Made by a program: the position numbers and the translations under genes. From contig NZ_CALYLN010000001.1 in assembly GCF_944801835.1 (NCBI RefSeq), positions 1,334,001-1,398,000 on the forward strand: DNA of 64,000 bases, read 5' to 3'. Source of the stretch: Bartonella sp. B1099. GTDB taxonomy: Bacteria > Pseudomonadota > Alphaproteobacteria > Rhizobiales > Rhizobiaceae. This document shows, one piece after another, positions 57,201-64,000 of this stretch (positions within the stretch are counted from its first letter, which is position 1; each line of letters begins with the position of its first letter). The notes below the pieces were generated by a model, which was given only the letters and a program-made list of their open reading frames with translations, ran no database searches and had not been told where the DNA came from.

Positions 57201-58661
57201 ATGGTTTATTTTCCTATAGCCGATTATCGACCGGATATTTCGGTTGTCAATGGCAGCTTTACAGATAGCCTTGTGAATGTTTTACCGGCAGATGGCGGTT
57301 ACATTCCTATGCCGAGTGCAACGATTGTTTCTAAGGTTCCTTTGGAAGAAAAGCCGTTGGGTTGTATAGCTTTTAGAAGTGGCAATGGTGTTAAGATTAT
57401 TGTTGGAGGTAAGCAAAAGCTTTATAGTTATGACAGTCAAACGCAGGGTTGGAAAGACATCAGTCAAAGTGGTGTGACGTATCATGCGCATGAAGATAAT
57501 CAATGGTCATTTGCTTTGTTTGGTCAAAGAGTTATTGCGGTGAATAAAAATGACAAACCGCAAGTCTTTAATACCCACAGTTCTGAAAGATTTGAAGATT
57601 TAGGGGGCAATCCACCGAAAGCCGGATTGGTGAAGGTTTGGGGACCTTTTGTTTGTTTGATGCAATTGACAGATAATCCCAATCGCATTCATTGGTCTGG
57701 TTTGGATGATGCAACCCATTGGACTGTTAAGCAGAAAAATTGTGATTTTCAAGATTTTCCGGATGGAGAATATGTCCAAGGGGCAACAGAAACGACCAAT
57801 CCGCTCATTTTTATGCGTTCTGCTATTTATGCAGGAACCTTTGTTCCAGGTTCTAAGATAGTGTTTACGTTTCAAAAGATTCAAGACAAGCGAGGCGCGC
57901 GCAGTGCAGCCTCTATAGCTTGTCGAGGCAGTGACACCTTTTTTGCGAGTGATGGTGGCTTTTATCAGATGAGTTTGGATGGTCAACTTTTGCCGATAGG
58001 CTTTGAAAAGGTTGATAGAACGGTTTTTAAAACATTTGATAAGTTTGCTCTTGATGAGATGCAAGGGGTTATAGACCCCGTTGATAACCGGATTTACTGG
58101 TCTTTAAAGAGAGGTAACAACGAGCAAACTACCTTTATTTATGATTGGGGTTTGCAAAAGTGGTCGACGATACAAGGAAAGCCTTTCACATTTTTTCCAG
58201 TCTTTACGACAGGTTATACTTTAGAACAATTGGATGAGATTTCGATCAATCTTGAGTCCTTACCGGCTTCTTTAGATAGCCCTCGTTGGCAAAGTGGTGC
58301 GCCTATCCTTGGGGCTTTTGATGATCAAAATCATCTTGTTATGTTTACAGGAGCCCCAATGGAGGCAACGGTTGTTTCGCAAGAGATGGGGGCACCGGAT
58401 GGAAGTTTTAGCTTTATTACAAAAATGTTTGCAGAAGTTGATACGACGCAAGGTCTTTTAAGCATTGGGGAAAGAAGATTGCGCAATCACGATACGCCGA
58501 TCACATGGCATAAGGAGAGGATATGTTCTTATGTCACAGGTGCTTATCATGGACGTTCACGCAATCGTTATCACCGTTTTAAATTGCGCATTCCCGAATA
58601 TGAATCTTGGACGATGATTACGGGTTTTAATGTTGATTTACGTCCTTTAGGCAGAGGATAA
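57201..58661 (+). CDS. P22 gp10-like DNA-stabilisation/tail protein
   Basis: This 486-aa protein belongs to the gp10-type packaged-DNA-stabilisation proteins: ADYRPDISVVNGSFTDSLVN, PLEEKPLGCIAFRSGN, WGPFVCLMQLTDNPNRIHWS and the C-terminal RNRYHRFKLRIPEYESW. These proteins plug the portal-adaptor channel after packaging. It overlaps the next gene by 1 bp at ATG. Confidence 0.85.
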   Translation: MVYFPIADYRPDISVVNGSFTDSLVNVLPADGGYIPMPSATIVSKVPLEEKPLGCIAFRSGNGVKIIVGGKQKLYSYDSQTQGWKDISQSGVTYHAHEDNQWSFALFGQRVIAVNKNDKPQVFNTHSSERFEDLGGNPPKAGLVKVWGPFVCLMQLTDNPNRIHWSGLDDATHWTVKQKNCDFQDFPDGEYVQGATETTNPLIFMRSAIYAGTFVPGSKIVFTFQKIQDKRGARSAASIACRGSDTFFASDGGFYQMSLDGQLLPIGFEKVDRTVFKTFDKFALDEMQGVIDPVDNRIYWSLKRGNNEQTTFIYDWGLQKWSTIQGKPFTFFPVFTTGYTLEQLDEISINLESLPASLDSPRWQSGAPILGAFDDQNHLVMFTGAPMEATVVSQEMGAPDGSFSFITKMFAEVDTTQGLLSIGERRLRNHDTPITWHKERICSYVTGAYHGRSRNRYHRFKLRIPEYESWTMITGFNVDLRPLGRG

Positions 58662-59086
58662 TGGCAAAAGTCTATTTGACCAGTTCTTGGGATTTGGAGC
58701 GTATAGCCCCATACTTTGAAGAGATCATTGCGTCATTGAGTGATTATGTAGAGCGTTTCAAACATGAAGTTACGTTACAAGAACTGATTGAAGCCATTTG
58801 CAGTGGCAAGAAACAGTTGTGGCTTGTTTTGGATGATGACGAGCGATTTTTAGCGGCTGTTACAACCCAGATACAACAGACAGTTTTAGGAAAGAAGCGC
58901 GCCTTGATTTGTGAATGTAGTGGTAAGGGCGTTCTTGATCAAGTTGACAATTTGAAAGTTGCAGAGGATTGGGCGCGTGAGAATGGCGCCTTCGAGATAG
59001 AGATTTTAGGGCGTCTTGGTTGGAAGCGCGCCTTAGACAAGCAAGGTTATGGCATAACGATGCTTTATTACAGGAAGGAATTATGA
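58661..59086 (+). CDS. Phage GNAT-like structural-cluster protein
   Basis: This 141-aa protein starts MAKVYLTSSWDLERIAPYFE and shows a compact alpha-beta pattern with WLVLDDDERFLAAVTTQIQQ and AEDWARENGAFEIEILGRLG, WKRALDKQGYGITMLYYRKE. This resembles an acetyltransferase-like fold present in phage tail clusters (similar to a GNAT fold), but catalytic residues are not clear. A role in modification of a tail protein is a guess. Confidence 0.6.
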   Translation: MAKVYLTSSWDLERIAPYFEEIIASLSDYVERFKHEVTLQELIEAICSGKKQLWLVLDDDERFLAAVTTQIQQTVLGKKRALICECSGKGVLDQVDNLKVAEDWARENGAFEIEILGRLGWKRALDKQGYGITMLYYRKEL

Positions 59087-59087
59087 C

Positions 59088-60011
59088 ATGGGGAGCAAGA
59101 CACCGACAACGACAGAACAGAAGCAGGTGCAGACGAGCGCTCCGCCTTCTTGGATGCAGAATGTTTTTAAGCGTGGTGGTGCAGATGCCTATCAAATGTA
59201 TAACACAGGGATGGGTGGTAATGTTTATGGTGGTCCGCGTGTTGCGCCGTTAAGTGATCAGACGCGCTATGCCATTGGTGGACTTGGAAGTATACCTCAT
59301 CATTATCAAAACCGTTCTTTGATGAATACGATCTACAATCCAACGTCGGCAGCAAATAATCTTGGAAGAATGGCTTCTGGCGGTATGGTTGGACAGAATT
59401 CCTCTTTTAATGCCGCTCTTCAAAATAGTTTAGACCGTGTAAGAGATACGATTAACAGTTCTTTTGCAGGTGCAGGTCGTTATGGATCTGGTGCACATAC
59501 AGATGTATTGGCAAATGAACTTAGTGCTTTGTCTACAAGTGCTACAGCAAACCAGTATAATCAAGATGTACAGAACATGATGCAAGCCAATGCAATGATT
59601 GATCAAGCCAATCAAAACCAGTTGGGAGCTTCGAATAACTTCTTACAAGGTTATGGTAATGCCTATTCTAATGCCATACAGGGAGGAGGCGTGCTTGATA
59701 ATTATAATCAACGGCTTGTTGATGCCAATCGCGAACGTTGGCTGGAGCAGGACAATAGCGGTTGGAACAGACTGAACATGTTGATGAATGCCGGTCATGG
59801 TTTTGCAAGAAATTACGGTACGACGACGAATAACAGTACGAATTCTCTGGTGCAAGGCAATAATCCTTGGAGGAATGTAGGAACTGTAGGTTCTCTAGCG
59901 CTTCAGGCAGCACCAATGGCTTTTGGTTATATGATGGGTGGTCCAGCAGGAGCGGCAGTAGCAGCAGGAATGTCGAAAGAAGTCATCGAACTTCTTCGTA
60001 AGAAACAATAA
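59088..60011 (+). CDS. Podovirus ejection/tail-tip protein, putative
   Basis: This 307-aa protein is rich in Asn, Gly, Ser and Ala (FAGAGRYGSGAHTDVLANEL, NMMQANAMIDQANQNQLGAS) and ends in a glycine/alanine-rich hydrophobic segment (APMAFGYMMGGPAGAAVAAG). This pattern is typical of podovirus DNA-ejection proteins that cross the envelope. No precise family was recognised; the call is based on composition and position before two other large virion-type proteins. Confidence 0.6.
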   Translation: MGSKTPTTTEQKQVQTSAPPSWMQNVFKRGGADAYQMYNTGMGGNVYGGPRVAPLSDQTRYAIGGLGSIPHHYQNRSLMNTIYNPTSAANNLGRMASGGMVGQNSSFNAALQNSLDRVRDTINSSFAGAGRYGSGAHTDVLANELSALSTSATANQYNQDVQNMMQANAMIDQANQNQLGASNNFLQGYGNAYSNAIQGGGVLDNYNQRLVDANRERWLEQDNSGWNRLNMLMNAGHGFARNYGTTTNNSTNSLVQGNNPWRNVGTVGSLALQAAPMAFGYMMGGPAGAAVAAGMSKEVIELLRKKQ

Positions 60012-60050
60012 CTGAAGAATAATTAAACAATAGCTTTGTAGGAGAGTGTG

Positions 60051-61469
60051 ATGGTTGCACCGATAATCCCAATGGCTTTAGTGGCAGGAGCGAGATTTGC
60101 ACCGCATATTATGCGATATCTTTATCCCAGATTGGCTCCAAAAGCGGTTACAGGGGCGCAAAGATTGGGACAATTCATGAAAGCAAATCCAAAGAGTGTT
60201 ATATCTACTGCTGCGGGGATGACTCTCGCCCCTTTGATGGCACCAGAGGAGGTTCAAGCCCCCTCCAACCCCTATTTACAAAATATGCAGCAGCCATATG
60301 GACCATTTATGCCCTCTACGGCTCTTAAAACGGAAATGCCTCTTGGTGTAGGCAATCATCCACCTATGCCAAATCCACTGGAGGAATCCTTACAAGAACT
60401 TACACCTAAAGTTGATGTTCCCCAAACACAACCATTGCCACCTACATCACAAACACCGCCTTCTGAACCAACAGATTTAGAAAAGTTTTTACAATCCAAT
60501 ACTTATAAGTTTTTTCAATCAGATGCTTATAAAAAGCTTCAAGATCTTTTTGCAGGCATGTCGGCAGCACCCTCCGGTGGTTCTGGATGGGATGCGCTTG
60601 CAAGTGGTGTGAAGCATCTTAATGAAGGCGATAAACAAAGAGGGCAGGTTAACCAAACCGTCGAGTATCTAAAATCCAAAGGCTACAGTGAAGAAGAAGC
60701 TGCTGTCATGGCACGTAACCCTCAAATGCTTAGTGCACTGCTAACAGGTGGTAAGACCCCAGAAGGCTTTCAATCGTATACCAATCCAGAGACAGGTGAA
60801 CTTGAATATAGACCGGTTAAGGGGTCTATGCAGGAACTTGAATATAATCAGAAGAAAAAAGAAATAGAAGAGTGGGAAATAAATAAGAGAAACGCTGCTG
60901 CTATAGCAGCAAAAGAAATTGATAACATTATGGGTACAGTTAATGATGCTCTTAAACTTATAGATGAGAACCCCGATAAGGTTGCAGGTATAATTGGTTC
61001 ACTCGCTCTGCTTGTTCCAGGATCTGATGCAAACTCATTAAAAAAGAAGTTCAAACAGCTTGAAGGTGGTATCTTTACTCGAGTGATTGAAACAATCAAA
61101 AAACAAAGTGAAAATGGCTCATTGGGAGTAGGACCGTTATCTAATGAAGAAAGCGCGCGGTTGGTAGCATCTTATGGTTCTTTGGATATTAGCGATAAAC
61201 CTGAAGAACTACATAAAACGCTCTTAAAAATTAAAGATATGTTTGATCTTTTTAAACAACTCAATGATGAGGAAATTTATAGGTTATCAAAAGGAATGGA
61301 AGTAAGACCGCGTTCAAATCCCTCTGCTCAATATTCTAATCAGTCGATATCGCAAGGAGGCGGTGCAAACTTGCCAACGATAAGTAGCAGGGAAGAGCTA
61401 TATAATTATCCTCCTGGAACAGTGGTTGATTATAATGGTACTCCAGTATATAGGGAGGCAAAAAGATGA
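60051..61469 (+). CDS. Large virion protein, putative ejection protein
   Basis: An ATG at 60051 follows GGAG (60041-60044), preferred over the GTG at 60048. The 472 aa begin MVAPIIPMALVAGARFAPHI. A proline-rich stretch (PQTQPLPPTSQTPPSEPTDL) is followed by helical regions (KKKEIEEWEINKRNAAAIAA, IAGIIGSLALLVPGSDANSL-like). No enzyme motif is seen. Its stop overlaps the next ATG (ATGA). It probably belongs to the injected internal proteins. Confidence 0.6.
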   Translation: MVAPIIPMALVAGARFAPHIMRYLYPRLAPKAVTGAQRLGQFMKANPKSVISTAAGMTLAPLMAPEEVQAPSNPYLQNMQQPYGPFMPSTALKTEMPLGVGNHPPMPNPLEESLQELTPKVDVPQTQPLPPTSQTPPSEPTDLEKFLQSNTYKFFQSDAYKKLQDLFAGMSAAPSGGSGWDALASGVKHLNEGDKQRGQVNQTVEYLKSKGYSEEEAAVMARNPQMLSALLTGGKTPEGFQSYTNPETGELEYRPVKGSMQELEYNQKKKEIEEWEINKRNAAAIAAKEIDNIMGTVNDALKLIDENPDKVAGIIGSLALLVPGSDANSLKKKFKQLEGGIFTRVIETIKKQSENGSLGVGPLSNEESARLVASYGSLDISDKPEELHKTLLKIKDMFDLFKQLNDEEIYRLSKGMEVRPRSNPSAQYSNQSISQGGGANLPTISSREELYNYPPGTVVDYNGTPVYREAKR

Positions 61470-63571
61470 TGAACAATAAGCGTTACCGACCAGGAGATCG
61501 TGTACCAGAACTTGGTGATGATGTTTATGTAGCTGATTATCCTCTTAAACACAGCAATTCAGGAAAACATTATCGACCAGGAGATCGTGTACCAGAGCTT
61601 GGTGATGATGTTTATGTAGCCGACTATCCTTTATATGTTGAAGGATTACAAAATACAGCAAATCAATCAAGAGTAACAGATGATTTTTCATTTGATGATA
61701 AAGATCTTACGTGGTGGGATGCACTAAGGAGTCATGGTGCATCTGGTTTGACAGCAGGATATAGTGATGAGATACAAGCGGCGAATGAAGCGGGTTTTAT
61801 GGATTATTGGAGAGGCGATAAACGGGCAGAAGAGATTTACAACAGAAGGATAGCAGAAGAGCGCGCTTACCTAAAAGCCTTGGAAAAGAAACATCCAGTG
61901 TTGTCTTCTATTGGTTATATTGCTGGTTCGTTTGTACCAACAGCACTTTCATTTGTCCCTGGGCTTGGACTTTTGAGAGTAGGTGCTGCGGCATCAACAT
62001 TTGGAAATATTGGTAAGGCGGCAATTTTAGGAGCGGGTTCTGGTGCTTTACATGGTTCTGGTGCGGGAGATGGTCTTTATGACCGCCTTGCTTCGGCAGG
62101 GATTGGTGGTGGTATTGGAGCAGTTGCTGGTCCTGTTGGTTCTCTTGCTGGTACAGGAGCTTCTTGGGGATTAAGAAAAGCGGGACATGGATTGCAACAG
62201 GTTCCTTTTGTAAGAAGGCATTTTAATCCTGCTTATAAAGACGTTCAAACCAAAGCGGTTAGAGAAGTTGCAAAAACATTATATGATGATGGTGTTGAGA
62301 ATGTTGCAGAACGCCTTGCAAGTGCGCCGCGTCACGCATTTTTGACAGATATTAGTCCGAATTTAGAAGTATCACTTGCTAATATGGGAAAAACAAATAC
62401 GCGCGTTTCTGAACTTTTGAAACATGCTCATGGGGAAAGGGTACAGAACGCTATCCGCCGTATTGGTCAATCGGCAGATGAAAACATTACTCCTCTCCAA
62501 GATACGAAAGTTTTAAAAAGGGCGCTTGAAGAGCAAGGGAAAAGAGAATATACACCTCTTTATGCACAAGCTTATCGTACTCCAATAGGAAAAAGGTATT
62601 ATCCAGCTCTTAATAGGCTTTTTAAAAATCAATGGTTTCAAGATGCTCTCAAAGAAGCAGTTGATACTTTAAAAGGAGACCCACGAAAAGCAATTGCTCA
62701 ACGATTTTATAATAAAGATTTTCCCCATATTAACTATAAGCCTACGATGGAATTATTAGATCAAGCTAAGAAGTCTCTTGATGATCTTCGCGACAAGTAT
62801 AAAAATTTTGGTGATAATCAAAAGTCTTCAGGGTACCAAATGCTTAAGAACAATTTGGTAAAGATAACGGATGAAATCTCTCCTACCTATAAAGCAGCCC
62901 GTAGTAGTGTAGCAAAATATGAAGGTTTTGAAGAAGCGATACAACAAGGCAAAAGAATTGCAGAAAAAGATATTTCAGGAGAGGGAATAGCCGAAGGACT
63001 TCGTAAAGGAGCGATGCCGAATGGTCTTAATACCTATCACGTAGGGATAAGGGATTATATCGATGATATATTAAAGAAATCCCGCTCTGTTAATAGACTT
63101 TCGAATATTTTACAAACGGAGAGCATGTCTGAAAATCTTAGCAGATCTTTAAGTCCTACAAACGTTAAAGCGTTTAGAAAAGCTTTAGATGATGAAAGAT
63201 TTTATCAAGATGCGGCGCAAAGATCACTAAAGCCGTTTCAAGGAACACCAGAGGCTTCTGTTCTAGAAGGAGTTCGCTTACCGCACGGAAAAGTTAGTGC
63301 AGCACATGAAGGGGCAAAAATTACTCAAAATATTTTATCTGATACGATTAAAAAATTGCCTCAAAAAGAGAGACAAATATTTGAAAGTGATATAGCAAAG
63401 TTAGCAACTTTTGGCGTTAAAGGTATGACCCAGCAAGAAGTAGCTCAAATGGTACAAAGGTTCATAAATTGGCATAAAAAGGGAGTTTTGACTGAGAAGA
63501 CAATGCATTTCATTTCTTCGGCATTGATGGGAGAAGCGGGCAGATTTGCAAGGAGCAAAATCTATGGCTAG
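61466..63571 (+). CDS. Large virion/ejection protein with N-terminal tandem repeat
   Basis: This is a 701-aa protein. The first 60 residues contain two copies of RPGDRVPELGDDVYVADYPL, 29 codons apart and nearly identical in DNA. A glycine/alanine-rich, membrane-active-looking region follows (about residues 155-235, IAGSFVPTALSFVPGLGLLR and GGIGGGIGAVAGPVGSLAGT). The remainder is helical. This is the architecture of podovirus internal virion proteins that form a trans-envelope channel. The frame overlaps the lytic transglycosylase by 8 bp. Confidence 0.65.
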   Translation: MMNNKRYRPGDRVPELGDDVYVADYPLKHSNSGKHYRPGDRVPELGDDVYVADYPLYVEGLQNTANQSRVTDDFSFDDKDLTWWDALRSHGASGLTAGYSDEIQAANEAGFMDYWRGDKRAEEIYNRRIAEERAYLKALEKKHPVLSSIGYIAGSFVPTALSFVPGLGLLRVGAAASTFGNIGKAAILGAGSGALHGSGAGDGLYDRLASAGIGGGIGAVAGPVGSLAGTGASWGLRKAGHGLQQVPFVRRHFNPAYKDVQTKAVREVAKTLYDDGVENVAERLASAPRHAFLTDISPNLEVSLANMGKTNTRVSELLKHAHGERVQNAIRRIGQSADENITPLQDTKVLKRALEEQGKREYTPLYAQAYRTPIGKRYYPALNRLFKNQWFQDALKEAVDTLKGDPRKAIAQRFYNKDFPHINYKPTMELLDQAKKSLDDLRDKYKNFGDNQKSSGYQMLKNNLVKITDEISPTYKAARSSVAKYEGFEEAIQQGKRIAEKDISGEGIAEGLRKGAMPNGLNTYHVGIRDYIDDILKKSRSVNRLSNILQTESMSENLSRSLSPTNVKAFRKALDDERFYQDAAQRSLKPFQGTPEASVLEGVRLPHGKVSAAHEGAKITQNILSDTIKKLPQKERQIFESDIAKLATFGVKGMTQQEVAQMVQRFINWHKKGVLTEKTMHFISSALMGEAGRFARSKIYG

Positions 63572-64000
63572 ATATAACCCTTCAGTTGATCAAGCGATAC
63601 GTCAAGCAGCGGTGCGGTATGGCTTGCCGGAAAGCTATTTATACCGTGTTGCGCAAGTTGAAAGTGGCGGTAATCCCAATGCAAGGAATCCCCGTTCTTC
63701 TGCGGGTGGGTTGTATCAGTTCATAGACAGCACCGCTAAGCAATATGGCTTACAAGACCGTTTTGACCCCATGCAGGCAGCCGATGCCATGGGGCGGTTT
63801 ACGCTTGATAATCGCAACCATTTAAGCCGTTTGTTGGGAAGGGCGCCTACAGATGCGGAACTGTATTTAGCCCATCAACAAGGAGCAGGGGGAGCAGCGC
63901 GGCTTTTGCAAAATCCCCATGCCAATGCAGCGCAATTGGTTGGGAGCAATGCGGTTGGTTTGAATGCAGGCAATAACGCAATGCGCGCAAGTGATTTTGT
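63564..64000 (+). CDS. Lytic transglycosylase, 5' part (runs past the window)
   Basis: The ATG at 63564 follows AGGAG (63551-63555). The visible 145 codons encode an SLT-type domain: YLYRVAQVESGGNPNARNPR holds the catalytic Glu, followed by SSAGGLYQFIDSTAKQYGLQ, then AELYLAHQQGAGGAARLLQN. Such enzymes are virion components that digest peptidoglycan during DNA entry. The gene has no stop in the window. It continues the ejection-protein operon. Confidence 0.9.
   Translation, partial: MARYNPSVDQAIRQAAVRYGLPESYLYRVAQVESGGNPNARNPRSSAGGLYQFIDSTAKQYGLQDRFDPMQAADAMGRFTLDNRNHLSRLLGRAPTDAELYLAHQQGAGGAARLLQNPHANAAQLVGSNAVGLNAGNNAMRASDF

Overview
The window reads as a Bartonella chromosome (Alphaproteobacteria, Rhizobiales). 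The evidence is moderately AT-rich DNA, alphaproteobacterial-type L11/L1/L10/L7-L12/RpoB/RpoC proteins, and a Bartonella-like set of prophage and integrated-element genes. The genus call is inference from recognised protein sequences; no search was run.

Region 1 (1-14.8 kb) is core genome. It holds the rplK-rplA and rplJ-rplL-rpoB-rpoC operon, with a putative L10 leader, a hairpin between rplL and rpoB and a strong terminator after rpoC. A frameshifted MerR regulator, a nitroreductase and an L-serine dehydratase follow.

Region 2 (14.8-18.4 kb) is AT-rich and has no credible gene. It carries a diverged inverted repeat of about 175 bp and, on the minus strand, an 81-nt relic closely resembling a C4-like antisense RNA that is present in good form in the prophage at 45.2 kb.

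Region 3 (18.4-34.0 kb) is a decayed satellite-like integrative element read mostly on the minus strand: truncated tyrosine integrase, AlpA-like regulator, broken primase, ParE/RelE-type toxin-antitoxin pair, 5'-truncated DUF3987 gene, and a complete single-chain Type ISP-like restriction-modification enzyme (LlaGI/LlaBIII-like, 1657 aa). A second copy of the DUF3987/restriction unit lies beside it but is broken and partly inverted. This leaves two mirror-image arms of 2,023 bp (19794-21816 and 28246-30268) that are almost identical and contain iteron-like TGTCAG repeats.

Region 4 (34.0-64.0 kb, continuing past the right edge) is a P22/podovirus-like prophage. The leftward early operon holds integrase, a YqaJ exonuclease, a RecT annealing protein and an array of five left-handed beta-helix-like repeat proteins. 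It starts from a promoter that carries a TACG-N5-CGTA operator. A repressor/Cro-like switch, replication genes, a RuvC-like gene with an amber stop, a C4-like RNA upstream of a Rha regulator, SSB, terminase, portal, scaffold, N4-gp56-type capsid, head-tail proteins, ejection-type proteins and a lytic transglycosylase run rightward. A toxin-antitoxin pair sits antisense inside the structural operon.

The strongest candidates for something new are (i) the inverted, partly homogenised duplication of the Type ISP element, (ii) the mosaic array of beta-helix repeat genes with a slippage-type frameshift, and (iii) the C4-like RNA with its independent relic copy.
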